A stretch of DNA of 44,057 nucleotides from Terriglobia bacterium. GTDB lineage: Bacteria; Acidobacteriota; Terriglobia; Bryobacterales; Bryobacteraceae. Within the stretch, counting starts at the first letter, position 1, and the number at the start of each line of letters is the position of its first letter. The DNA lies in assembly GCA_021325175.1 (NCBI GenBank), contig JAJPHS010000158.1, forward strand, positions 1 to 44,057. The letters run 5' to 3'. Made by a program: the position numbers and the translations under genes. A model generated the notes under the pieces. That model did no database searches. It saw only the letters and a list, made by a program, of their open reading frames with translations, and had not been told where the DNA came from. Shown piece by piece: positions 34,993 through 43,846 of this stretch.

Positions 34993-35944
34993 GCTGTCAA
35001 AGCTTTTTCGCAAATCAGGCCACGGGCAAAAAGGGCCCGCTTCTCCTTTGCCCCGCCCGCAAGACACGCAATCCGAAGTGGACCATTGGAATGAGGTCGA
35101 ACGGCGGACCAAAGCCGGCGAGCGCGTCTTCTGGCTAAACCATCCGCGTATCGCGCATCATTATTTCAGGAAGGGCTTGCTCGGCGGATTGCCATGGCGA
35201 GCCTGGTTCCGCCGCCAGCTCGGCGCCCCGGGAAAGTACGGCTTGGAGCTTGGCTGCGGGCGCGGCGCGGCGCTGCTCGAAACCTTGAATGCCGGAACGG
35301 TGGAACACTGCGATGGAATCGATTTGGACGAGTCCCGCTTCGACGCCCCCGGCCAGGACCAGAGGGCCCGCTTTATCGCCACTGACGTGAACACGGCCCG
35401 CCTGGCCCACTGCCATTACGATCTGATTTATGCTCTGCACAGCGTGCATCACTTTAGCGCTTTGGAGCACATCTTCAGCCAGGTCGCTCAGGCGCTCACC
35501 CCCAACGGGTATTTCATTATCGAGGAGTTCGCCGGTCCTCCCCGCTTTCAATGGACCGATCTTCAGTTGTCGGTCGTCAACCAATTGTTAGCGATCATTC
35601 CCAAACCGCTGCGCCGGTACGCGAATGGCATGGAAAAGTTGTTGGAGGGCAGAAGCACGCCGGAGGAAGTCATCAAGGTCTGCCCAAGTGAAGCAATCCG
35701 GTCGGATGAAATCGTGCCTCTTTTTTATCAATATTTCGATGTTGTGCGCCACCAAAACCTCGGCGGCACGATTCAGCATCTGCTCTATTCCGGCATCGTC
35801 CAGAATTTTCCGGATAATGACCGGGAAGTCGATCACATGATCGATTGCATTAACGGCCTGGAGGAAACGATGATCGAAAGGGGATTGCTGCCGTCGGATT
35901 TTGTGCTCCTGGTGGGAAAAAACAGGCCGCGCGCGGCGAGCTAG
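34985..35944 (+). CDS. SAM-dependent methyltransferase, glycan cluster
   Basis: A class I methyltransferase of about 319 residues if the GTG at 34985 is used; this start overlaps the previous gene by eight bases and lacks a strong SD. A longer reading from 34850 lies inside that gene. The SAM-binding loop is GLELGCGRGAALLETL, followed by an acidic residue at the end of strand two (GIDLDESRF). Further motifs are YDLIYALHSVHHFSALEHI and LTPNGYFIIEEFAGPPRFQW, which close the core fold. The C-terminal 120 residues are helical. The substrate is probably a sugar or lipid-linked glycan by context only. Confidence 0.83.
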   Translation: MYKLSKLFRKSGHGQKGPASPLPRPQDTQSEVDHWNEVERRTKAGERVFWLNHPRIAHHYFRKGLLGGLPWRAWFRRQLGAPGKYGLELGCGRGAALLETLNAGTVEHCDGIDLDESRFDAPGQDQRARFIATDVNTARLAHCHYDLIYALHSVHHFSALEHIFSQVAQALTPNGYFIIEEFAGPPRFQWTDLQLSVVNQLLAIIPKPLRRYANGMEKLLEGRSTPEEVIKVCPSEAIRSDEIVPLFYQYFDVVRHQNLGGTIQHLLYSGIVQNFPDNDREVDHMIDCINGLEETMIERGLLPSDFVLLVGKNRPRAAS

Positions 35945-36063
35945 AAAAGCGTACCGGCCTGCTATACTTCTAGAATGCTCCCCGGGCGGCTGAAGTGCGG
36001 TAGATTTGTAACCGCGTACCTGGGCCCGTCCGGAACGCCTTACAGCACGTAAATCAGCGCTTT

Positions 36064-37209
36064 ATGCCATCCATGCACATCGTGGCGACCACCATCGCGG
36101 TCCCCGTGTTTCTTGATTCTTACCGCCAGAACCTGGAACGGTACGGTCATCTCCGCGACACTCGAATCTGGGTGGTCGCCGATCGCAAAACGCCGCCGCA
36201 GTCGGCCGAGTATGCAGCCGAGCAAAGAAAGCGCGGGCTCGATGTCGTCTACCTCGATCCCGCTTCGCAGCAGCGGTGGTTGGAGCCCTATCCGGACCTG
36301 GCGGCGATCATCCCCTGGAACTCCGACAACCGCCGGAATATCGGATTTTTGCGCGCGCTCGAGGAGGGCTGCAAAGTACTGGTGTCGATCGACGACGACA
36401 ACTTCTGCATCCCCGAAAGCGACTTCTACGCGGGCCATCAATTCACGGGCGCCAGAGTCTGGCGGGAAGTGATTCAGAGCGAAAACGGCTGGTACAACAT
36501 CTGCGATGAATTGATTCTGGATCCTCCTGCGCGCGCGGTGGCCAGAGGGTTTCCGCATGCGATGCGCAACGGCTCGGTGCGTTCGCGCGCCATGGAAACC
36601 ATCCCCGTGGTCGCAAAGGCCGGACTGTGGCTCGGCGATCCCGACGTGGACGCGGCAACGCGCCTGGCGTTTCCCCTCAAGGCGACCGATACGCGGCGCC
36701 GTGAAATCGCCTTGGACCTGGGCACTTGGTCGCCGATCAACACCCAGAACACATCCGTCGCGCGGCGCGCCATTCCCGCCTATTACTACGTTCGGATGCT
36801 GGAGGATCTGCCCGGCGCGCGGCTCGACCGCTACGGCGATATTTGGTCCGGTTATTTTTTGACGCGCTGTGCGCAGCATCTGGGAGAATACATCGGGATT
36901 GGAAGCCCCGTCGTGTCTCACCTGCGGAATTCTCACGATCTGCTGGCCGATCTGCGAGCCGAGATTTGGGGCATGATCGTTACGCCGCACTTAATCGAGC
37001 TTTTGCGTACAGCCGAGCTCAGCGGCGGCGATTATTCCTCGGCCGCGCGGAGCCTTGCCCGCGCCCTGCGTTCGCGCGCGGACGATCTGGAAAGCTGCGT
37101 GAGACTGCCTGGCGTCGGCAACTACGTCCGGCGGATCGGACAATACCTTGACACCTGGGTCGACGTGTGCGAACACATCGGATCGCTCGACGGAACGCGG
37201 CGTGGATGA
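36064..37209 (+). CDS. GT75/reversibly glycosylated polypeptide-like glycosyltransferase
   Basis: A 381-residue GT-A-like protein. DXD-type metal site: S-I-D110-D-D112-N-F, after NRRNIGFLRALEEG. Later blocks, NTSVARRAIPAYYYVRMLE, RLDRYGDIWSGYFLTRCAQHLGEYIGIGSPVVSH and then NSHDLLADLRAEI, line up by eye with the plant reversibly glycosylated polypeptide/UDP-arabinopyranose mutase family (R-DDMWAGWC, HLG---TGLPYIYHSKASNP). That family interconverts UDP-arabinopyranose and the furanose. This makes a furanose-forming mutase or related transferase possible here. The distant match needs a profile search. The stop overlaps the next gene (ATGA). The 119 bases before it hold no clear promoter. Confidence 0.72.
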   Translation: MPSMHIVATTIAVPVFLDSYRQNLERYGHLRDTRIWVVADRKTPPQSAEYAAEQRKRGLDVVYLDPASQQRWLEPYPDLAAIIPWNSDNRRNIGFLRALEEGCKVLVSIDDDNFCIPESDFYAGHQFTGARVWREVIQSENGWYNICDELILDPPARAVARGFPHAMRNGSVRSRAMETIPVVAKAGLWLGDPDVDAATRLAFPLKATDTRRREIALDLGTWSPINTQNTSVARRAIPAYYYVRMLEDLPGARLDRYGDIWSGYFLTRCAQHLGEYIGIGSPVVSHLRNSHDLLADLRAEIWGMIVTPHLIELLRTAELSGGDYSSAARSLARALRSRADDLESCVRLPGVGNYVRRIGQYLDTWVDVCEHIGSLDGTRRG

Positions 37210-38735
37210 AGAAGCTTCGCCTTGCGGCCCTGGTATTCGCCGGCCTGACGCTTGTTTATTTCTCGCTCACGCCCGGCGCCGTGGCCGGCATGGGATACAC
37301 CGGTGAAGAGATGCGCGCCGGCGATGAGCTTCTCACCCACGCGATAAGCCTGCTGCGGCACGATCCTGCCCCGGGCGCCATCGACTGGTCGAGAAATGGC
37401 GTCGCGCCTCTGCTCTTTGACCTGCCCTTTCTTACCCTCGGCCGGGCAGCCGCCGATAAGAATCTGTGGCAAGACCGTTATCTCGCCCTCGGGCCTGTTT
37501 TCAGTACAGCGCTGCTACTCGCCATCCTGTTTGCCTGGATCGAGCGCGTTACCGGAAGAACACGATGGAGCCTGGCCCTGACGCTAAGCGCGGGCTTTGC
37601 CACAATGCTGTGGCCCTATGCCTATATCGGGCTCGAAACCAAGCAGTCGCTCGCTCTTTTTCTGGCCGCGTATCTCGCTCTGTGCCATGGGACCCGCGGC
37701 TGGCTGCGGTCTATCCTGTTTTACGGCTGCTGCGCCGCCGCCATCTCGGTGAAGTCCACCGGCGTATTTCTCGCGCCGGCAGTGGCATTCCTGATTTATG
37801 AGGACGCGCGGAACAACCACGGCGTCTTAAAGAGAGTGTTGCGGCCGCGGTGGATCCTCGGCTCGCTGGCCGTCGTCGTGGTTTTCGCGGCGAACGCTTA
37901 CACTCGTTCGCTTTTCTGGGACAGAATCGGAGGCACGTCGGGATTTCTGAAGCAGTGGATGGTCCCGGATGCGGCGTCGTTTTTCCTCAACGCCGCCGCG
38001 TTCCTGGGCTCGCCCAACAAGGGCTTGCTTGTTTATGCTCCTCTCACGCTGCTCGGACTGGTAAGTTTGGCCGAAATTCCTGCACAGCACGCGCCGGTGA
38101 AGTGGTTCGCCCTACTCACTCTGGGCGGACTGGTGGGCGGATTTTCACTGCTGACGGATTGGTCCGATGAAACCTGGGGGCCGCGTTATCTCCACTCCGC
38201 CATCGTCCCGCTGGTGTTGTGCCTTGGTTTGGCGGCCCTGGAATGCCGCGCAAGGTTGCGGCTCGCTTTGGCCGGCGTAATCCTGGCCGGGTTTATCGTT
38301 TCATTTCTCGGATCCTTTTTCGCCTACGGATCGCTGCAAGCCGTGGCGACGCAGGCCGGGCAGGATACGCTCGAAGCATATCAAGGCGATCCCGTTTGGA
38401 ATCACATCCGTTTTAATGAAAAATTGTTCGAAATCTGGTTGAAATACGGAAACTCTGGAGCCGCCGCGCCCCAGCCGTGGCCCACGGCGCATCACTGGTT
38501 TTACGCCGTTCCGCCCGATGCTCCGCCGTGGAAAACCGTGGATGCCGCGCCTTTCGCGCACCCACAATCGCTGATGATCCGAGCCTGGACCGAGCGCAAA
38601 ATTCCGGCAGCTGCGGTCGCGTTTTGGCTGCTTTTCTCCTCTTTTCTTCTGGGGATTGCACTGCTCGCCGCCGCCGCCCGGCAGGGCGCGAGGAAAACAA
38701 AGAAACCACCCGTGCCCGCCCGCAACGTAACGTGA
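37206..38735 (+). CDS. Multi-spanning membrane protein, GT-C-like
   Basis: A 509-residue integral membrane protein with about 10-12 predicted helices. It starts at the ATG overlapping the previous stop, with the first helix at KKLRLAALVFAGLTLVYFSL. An acidic first periplasmic loop follows (GYTGEEMRAGDELL), the layout expected for GT-C enzymes that use polyprenol-phosphate sugars, such as ArnT or PMT relatives. WGPRYLHSAIVPLVL near residue 335 is another conserved-looking block. I cannot assign a family with confidence. By its place in the cluster it would transfer or flip lipid-linked sugars across the membrane. Confidence 0.72.
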   Translation: MKKLRLAALVFAGLTLVYFSLTPGAVAGMGYTGEEMRAGDELLTHAISLLRHDPAPGAIDWSRNGVAPLLFDLPFLTLGRAAADKNLWQDRYLALGPVFSTALLLAILFAWIERVTGRTRWSLALTLSAGFATMLWPYAYIGLETKQSLALFLAAYLALCHGTRGWLRSILFYGCCAAAISVKSTGVFLAPAVAFLIYEDARNNHGVLKRVLRPRWILGSLAVVVVFAANAYTRSLFWDRIGGTSGFLKQWMVPDAASFFLNAAAFLGSPNKGLLVYAPLTLLGLVSLAEIPAQHAPVKWFALLTLGGLVGGFSLLTDWSDETWGPRYLHSAIVPLVLCLGLAALECRARLRLALAGVILAGFIVSFLGSFFAYGSLQAVATQAGQDTLEAYQGDPVWNHIRFNEKLFEIWLKYGNSGAAAPQPWPTAHHWFYAVPPDAPPWKTVDAAPFAHPQSLMIRAWTERKIPAAAVAFWLLFSSFLLGIALLAAAARQGARKTKKPPVPARNVT

Positions 38736-38757
38736 CGTGCTATGCTTGTCATTTTTC

Positions 38758-39504
38758 ATGCGCGAACCGAAAGTGGCCCTGTGTTTTGTTGTTTGGAATC
38801 AGCGAGCCGGCTGCGAACATGACCTTCCAAACATCGATTTGAAAAAATTCGACGAGGTCTTCGCCATCGATGGCGGCAGCACGGATGGCACGGTCGAGGT
38901 TTTCGAGAGCTACGCCGTGCCCGTCTACCGGCAGCCGCGCAAAAGTTTGAATGCCGCCTATTGGCATGCCGTCGAAATGACGCGCTGCGAGCATATTCTG
39001 GTCTTCTTTCCAAAGGGCACTCTGGACCCCAAGATTCTCCAGGTAATGAGCGGTAAGTTGCGTCAGGGATACCAATTGGTGATTCCAACCCGGGTAAGCA
39101 AAGGCGGGCGCAACGAGGAAGACGATAAGATTTTCCGGCCCAGGAAATGGGGAATCAACGTGCTGGCGCGCATCGCGTCGCTGTTGTGGCGCCGCGAAGG
39201 CGATTTGATCTCGGATGTGCTGCACGGAGTAAAAGGATTCACGCGCAGCGCCTTCCTCCTGATGCGCCCTTCTGAATCCGGTGTCACCATTGATTTGGAG
39301 ATGGTCGTGCGAGCCTACCGTTTGCATCTTGCGCGCTGCGAATTTCCAGTTACGGAAACTTCACGTCCGTGGAACACGACGCATTTTAAACTGCTGCCGA
39401 CCGGGATTCGCCTTGCGAAATTTCTGTGGTCGGAACTATGGAGATCCGCGCCGGTCGAAGCGCCCGCCGCCGATGCCGCCGGGAGCGAGCGTTCTGCCTC
39501 ATAA
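38758..39504 (+). CDS. GT2-family glycosyltransferase-like protein
   Basis: A protein of about 248 residues, with the GTG at 38737 as an alternative start. The N-terminus VALCFVVWNQRAG and FDEVFAIDGGSTDGTVEVFE is a GT-A/GT2 donor-site pattern. The usual DXD near residue 90 is not clear: HILVFFPKGTLDP stands where LxxxDADxxxxP is expected, so the metal site looks altered. Later blocks LISDVLHGVKGFTRSAFLLM and ITIDLEMVVRAYR resemble the acceptor region of dolichol-phosphate sugar transferases. It ends the glycan cluster, converging on the SBBP repeat protein 36 bases away. Function by context only. Confidence 0.75.
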   Translation: MREPKVALCFVVWNQRAGCEHDLPNIDLKKFDEVFAIDGGSTDGTVEVFESYAVPVYRQPRKSLNAAYWHAVEMTRCEHILVFFPKGTLDPKILQVMSGKLRQGYQLVIPTRVSKGGRNEEDDKIFRPRKWGINVLARIASLLWRREGDLISDVLHGVKGFTRSAFLLMRPSESGVTIDLEMVVRAYRLHLARCEFPVTETSRPWNTTHFKLLPTGIRLAKFLWSELWRSAPVEAPAADAAGSERSAS

Positions 39505-39540
39505 ACCGAAAAGCGAGAATTCGCAGCACAAGTTCGAGAA

Positions 39541-42500
39541 TTACTGGGCCAGCGTCCTGCCAGAACCCCAAAACGACGAGGAAAAAGTGAAACCGGAACC
39601 GCTGCTGATCCCGGAAAACTCCGCGCCGCTGGCACGGTTATACAAGAGCAGGTCGGTCTTGCCGTCCGCGTTCAAGTCCTGGGCAACAACGCTTGTAGCG
39701 CCGCCGCTTGAGGAAAACATCGACGTCGTAAAGCTTCCGTTGCCCATTCCAAGACCGAGTTCGACGCCGCCTGTGGAGGGGTTATACAGGACGATATCTC
39801 CGATTCCGTCGCCGTTGAAGTCTCCCGTGCGGACCACCAGCCCCGGAGCAAAGCTTTGCGGCGTAAACGTGAAGCCCGCCCCGGTGCTCAAGCCGACCGC
39901 CGCCGAACCGTTTTTCGCGTTGTAAAGAATCACATCTGCTTTTCCGTCGGCATTGAAATCAGCAACTTCGACGTCGAATCCAGGGCTGGCAAAAACCGCG
40001 GAATACTGAAAAACGCCGTTTCCATTGCTCAATCCAAGAAAGCACAGTCCATCCGATGCGCGATAGAGCAAAATGTCGGAATTGCCGTCTCCGTTGAAAT
40101 CCCCGACGGCAATATTCGTGAAATTTGCGCTGATTAAAGAATATTGATAGATAAAATTAGCGCCGGAAGCGCTTTGACTCAACAAAGTGTACATGGTCCC
40201 GGTCGCTGGATTGTAAAGGATTATATCGGACTTTCCGTCCCCGTTCCAGTCACCGGCCACGACCATGCTATACCCCGGGCTCCAGAAAATGCTCGAAAAT
40301 TGGAAAGTTCCATTGCCATTGCTCGTTCCAATGTAGGCCAGGCCGGTCGAGCTCGAATAAACGACCATGCCCGCTCTTCCCGAGCCGGTCCAATCGCCGC
40401 TGAGCAAGATGTCAAAGGCTGGGGTGAACAGGTTGTAGACGTAATTAAATGTTCCGTCGCCATTGCTTAAGCCGGTGTAGGCGGTCCCCGAGACTGGATC
40501 ATAGATCAACACGTCCGAGCGTTGATTGCCCAGAAAATCCCGCGGAGCCTCCTGGCGCAACGCAGGTTTTGCCAGCTTCATCGCCCAGCCTGTTGCAGTC
40601 CCGCCCCAAACAGGCTCCTGTGCGCTGACCAGCGGAAAGTTTGACGAACTCGTTTGCCCTCCCGCGTAGATATTGGAGGCGTCCAGCGCAATCGAGTACG
40701 CTATGTCGGCTCCGGACCCGCCGTAATACGTCGAAAACAGCAGCATCGATCCGGAGGGATTCAACTCCGAAATAAAGGCATTTTGGAGCCCATTCAGAGT
40801 CGATTGAATGGCATTCACCACTGGAAAGTCCCACGAGGTCGTCGCGCCGGCGGCATATACATTTCCGTGGCTATCGACTGCGATTCCGTAAACGCCATTC
40901 GAGGCGCTGCCCCCCAAATACGATGCATACCCAAGGCTGGACCCGCCGGCATTCAACTTCGCAACGAACGCGTCGGAAATATTATTGAAAGCGGTCCGAA
41001 GCGCGCCCGCGGTAACCGGGAAATTCGGTGAAGTTGTTGTGCCCGCGATATAGACATCGCCGCTGCCGTCAACTGCGATCGCGTTCGCCTGGTCCGTGCC
41101 GCTCCCGCCCAGATAAGTGCTGTATAAGAACGCCGAAGCCGTAAGCTTGGTGACGAAAGCGTCCTCGCCGCCCCCATTGCTGGCCTGGACAGCGCCGGTT
41201 GCCGGAAAGTTGCTTGAATAGGTGCCGCCCGCCACGTAGATGTTGCCGCTTAAATCCACGGCGATGCCCGCCGCATGCTCCGCCGATATCCCCCCGAGAT
41301 AAGTGCTGAACAGAACAGCTCCGGTGGGATTCAATTCCGCCACAAACGCGTCCGTTGCCCCCCCCAATGCCGGCTGCGGCGCGCTGAGCACCGGGAAATC
41401 GCTCGACTGTGTATCGCCCGCTATATATGCATTACCGGCCGAATCCACAGCGGCCGCCGTCGCCTGGTCCCAACCCGATCCGCCAAGGTAGGTGCTGTAA
41501 ACCAGGCCGTTACCAGCGGCATTCAGCTTCAAGACAAACCCGTCGCGTCCGCCGCCAAGAGTCGCGCGAATCGCCGACGCAAGCGGAAAATTGGCTGACG
41601 CCGTAGATCCCACGACAATGGCTTCTCCGGCGGCATCCACGGCGATTGCCGCGGCCCGGTCATCGCCATACCCGCCGATATACGTCGCATAAACGACCGC
41701 CGTGCCGGTGGGGTTCAGCTTTGCGATAACCGCGTCCACGCCGCCGCGGTTCGACAGTTGGATCCCGCCGCTGACCGGAAAATTCGAGGCCTCGGTATAA
41801 CCGGCCACGTACTCGTTGCCGGAGCTGTCCGTCGCCACGGCGGTCACCGCGCCCAATCCGCTTCCGCCCAGGTAGGTGCAATAAGAAACCACCGGGTCGA
41901 TCACCAGCGTCTGCCCGGGATCATAGCCGCCGATCTCGAACCCCACCGTATGATCGTCCACAAGCCTGTACCTGCCTGCGATGCGTCTGCCGCCTTGCAA
42001 GACCTCTGGCGCCTCTTCGCGCAACTCCAATCCCGATTGCCGATACACAAGACTGCCGCCCTTCTCAATGGCCAAAACGCCGGAAGAGGGATACGCAATC
42101 CGGATTCGGCCCGGATCTCCGCCGGCCGATACGACAAATTGCGACTTCATACGACCGCCCGCCGCCAAATACTCGGCATCAATGCCGGGATAAAGCTCCC
42201 GGTATCGAATCTTCGAATACATTTCAACGCCGGTGCGCCAATGTTTCGCATCTCGGCCGATCAAAAAGTTGGCGACTCCGCCGGCCGCCGAAGCCGATTC
42301 GAGCACGGCGTCCGGACTGGCGTGAACAAAGCGAATCGCCGCCTTACCTTTTTCGTTCCAAAACACAACCGATTCCCTGCCAAAACCCGCGTGCAGTCTG
42401 ATGCTGTTCAGAATGAACTGAAATTCCGCTTTGGAACGATCCTCGTTCCGAAAAAAGAATGACGGCAGCGTCTGATCAACGCTGCCGCCGAAAACCGGCA

Positions 42501-42543
42501 TCAATGCAATGAAGTAAATCAGGCATCTGTGCGATAACGACAT
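39541..42543 (-). CDS. Secreted SBBP / FG-GAP repeat protein
   Basis: A 1000-residue exported protein. The ATG at 42543 opens a signal peptide (MSLSHRCLIYFIALMPVFGG). Residues about 25-230 match the DUF7948-like N-terminal domain of such proteins (YSKIRYRELYPGIDAEY, then GQTLVIDPVVSYCTYLGG). About eight SBBP repeats follow, each with TYLGGSG-D-A-AIAVD--GN-YVAG-T-S-NFP, forming a beta-propeller. The last third carries FG-GAP/VCBS-like repeats with calcium-type loops such as DWNGDGKSD, DFNGDGNSD, DFNADGKAD and DLNADGKTD. It is probably a large surface or matrix protein. No catalytic motif is visible. Confidence 0.9.
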   Translation of the reverse strand: MSLSHRCLIYFIALMPVFGGSVDQTLPSFFFRNEDRSKAEFQFILNSIRLHAGFGRESVVFWNEKGKAAIRFVHASPDAVLESASAAGGVANFLIGRDAKHWRTGVEMYSKIRYRELYPGIDAEYLAAGGRMKSQFVVSAGGDPGRIRIAYPSSGVLAIEKGGSLVYRQSGLELREEAPEVLQGGRRIAGRYRLVDDHTVGFEIGGYDPGQTLVIDPVVSYCTYLGGSGLGAVTAVATDSSGNEYVAGYTEASNFPVSGGIQLSNRGGVDAVIAKLNPTGTAVVYATYIGGYGDDRAAAIAVDAAGEAIVVGSTASANFPLASAIRATLGGGRDGFVLKLNAAGNGLVYSTYLGGSGWDQATAAAVDSAGNAYIAGDTQSSDFPVLSAPQPALGGATDAFVAELNPTGAVLFSTYLGGISAEHAAGIAVDLSGNIYVAGGTYSSNFPATGAVQASNGGGEDAFVTKLTASAFLYSTYLGGSGTDQANAIAVDGSGDVYIAGTTTSPNFPVTAGALRTAFNNISDAFVAKLNAGGSSLGYASYLGGSASNGVYGIAVDSHGNVYAAGATTSWDFPVVNAIQSTLNGLQNAFISELNPSGSMLLFSTYYGGSGADIAYSIALDASNIYAGGQTSSSNFPLVSAQEPVWGGTATGWAMKLAKPALRQEAPRDFLGNQRSDVLIYDPVSGTAYTGLSNGDGTFNYVYNLFTPAFDILLSGDWTGSGRAGMVVYSSSTGLAYIGTSNGNGTFQFSSIFWSPGYSMVVAGDWNGDGKSDIILYNPATGTMYTLLSQSASGANFIYQYSLISANFTNIAVGDFNGDGNSDILLYRASDGLCFLGLSNGNGVFQYSAVFASPGFDVEVADFNADGKADVILYNAKNGSAAVGLSTGAGFTFTPQSFAPGLVVRTGDFNGDGIGDIVLYNPSTGGVELGLGMGNGSFTTSMFSSSGGATSVVAQDLNADGKTDLLLYNRASGAEFSGISSGSGFTFSSSFWGSGRTLAQ

Positions 42544-42654
42544 CCCGACTGTGCGATGTGCAAGAACAGTGCCAGATTTGCCCACGCCGTCAGGCTTGTC
42601 GATACGGGAAATGAGCCGCGATTGCTAATGGTTAGACGAAGATCGTGCAGCATA

Positions 42655-42693
42655 GTGCCGCGTGGCGAGCAATATCGTGGTCAGCCACGGCAC
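42655..42693 (-). other. Imperfect stem-loop between M23 peptidase and SBBP genes
   Basis: GTGCCGCGTGGC (42655-42666) pairs with GCCACGGCAC (42684-42693), apart from a two-base bulge, around a 17-base loop. Located 25 bases after the stop of the leftward M23 peptidase gene, it could end or process that transcript. No T-run follows. The 175-base gap holds nothing else I can support. Confidence 0.3.
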
Positions 42694-42718
42694 ACGGGTC
42701 CAGACACTACCGGCGGTA

Positions 42719-43609
42719 TTAGAACGGCAGATCGGGCTGGACCTGTTGCAGCATCGCCGATCGCGACAAATACGGATACGGATTCACCGCGCTTCCGCCG
42801 ACCCGCACTTCAAAGTGCAAATGCGGCGCCGTCACGCGTCCGGTGTTGCCCGAAAACGCGATCACCTCGCCGCGCCGGACTTCCTGTCCGGGCACTACAT
42901 TAAATCGCGAAAGGTGCGCGTACCGGGTCTGCATCCCCTTGCCATGATCCACCACCACCATTCGTCCATAGCGGCCGGCGTATTCCGCCGTCAGCACCAC
43001 GCCGTCGGCGGCGACGTGAACCGGCGTCCCCATCGATGCGGAAAGATCCACGCCGGTGTGAAAATGCGAGCCGCCTTCCGGATTGAACGGATCCTCGCGA
43101 TCGCCGAAACGGCTCAGCACCGTTCCGTTCACCGGCCACAGGCTGGGGATCGTGTTCTTCTGCCAGGAGCGCGGATACATATGCTCCAGGCGCGAAAAGC
43201 TGGCCGATTTGAGGAAATTGTAGGTTTCGATCGATTCTTTGTAGGTCGGCGCAAGCGTGCCTTCGCTTGAAAAATCGTCTTCCCCTTCCATTCGCTGCTT
43301 GATGCCCAGCGCGGCGGTGACTTCGCTGGCCATGATTTGCAGCGACGCCAGCTCCTCCTGTTTCTGGTTATCCTCGCGCTGAAGCTCCTGATATTTACTG
43401 CGCAGCGTGGCGACTTCATCGCGAAGCGAATTATAATTGGCGACCTTCCATGTCATCCGGAGGTAGCTGGAAACCATCCCAAACAGCGAGACCGAACCGA
43501 AGAGTGCTAAAGCCAGAACAATATAAATGGATTGATGTGGGATGTGAATCCGGCGAAGCCGTCCGTGCAGGGAATGCGCCAGAACGACAACGAAGTAATG
43601 CTGCTTCAT
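42719..43609 (-). CDS. M23 family metallopeptidase (LytM/murein hydrolase-like)
   Basis: A 296-residue inner-membrane-anchored peptidase. One membrane helix spans residues about 28-50 (SIYIVLALALFGSVSLFGMV). A coiled coil lies at 60-95 (LRDEVATLRSKYQELQRED). The LytM domain is at 155-275 with the zinc ligands H184-TGV-D188 and H265 (H263-L-H265), plus H232 as the usual catalytic His, so the active site is complete. It would cleave peptide cross-links of peptidoglycan during growth or division. The 237-base gap upstream shows an A/T-rich stretch but no clear promoter. Confidence 0.9.
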   Translation of the reverse strand: MKQHYFVVVLAHSLHGRLRRIHIPHQSIYIVLALALFGSVSLFGMVSSYLRMTWKVANYNSLRDEVATLRSKYQELQREDNQKQEELASLQIMASEVTAALGIKQRMEGEDDFSSEGTLAPTYKESIETYNFLKSASFSRLEHMYPRSWQKNTIPSLWPVNGTVLSRFGDREDPFNPEGGSHFHTGVDLSASMGTPVHVAADGVVLTAEYAGRYGRMVVVDHGKGMQTRYAHLSRFNVVPGQEVRRGEVIAFSGNTGRVTAPHLHFEVRVGGSAVNPYPYLSRSAMLQQVQPDLPF

Positions 43610-43846
43610 GAGTCTCCCGGCATCTCCGAAGATCAGATTTATTTCGGCAGGCCCTTTTTTCGGGAAAAATGAGCCTCTAGAAATACCCTAACGCCGAATC
43701 GTAGCGAAACGTTAACGAATTGTCATATTACCGGATTCCAGCCTCCACGTCAAGATCCCGGCGCGCTGAAAACGCCGCCTCTGTGCACGGAACTTCAGGC
43801 ACATTTGAATACGTATCGCAAGGTGAACGGAGGCACGTTAAGTTAA

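Noticed and set aside
39541-42543. SBBP region as a DNA repeat array or CRISPR
   Set aside because: The periodicity is at protein level (beta-propeller repeats of diverged sequence), not identical DNA repeats with spacers.
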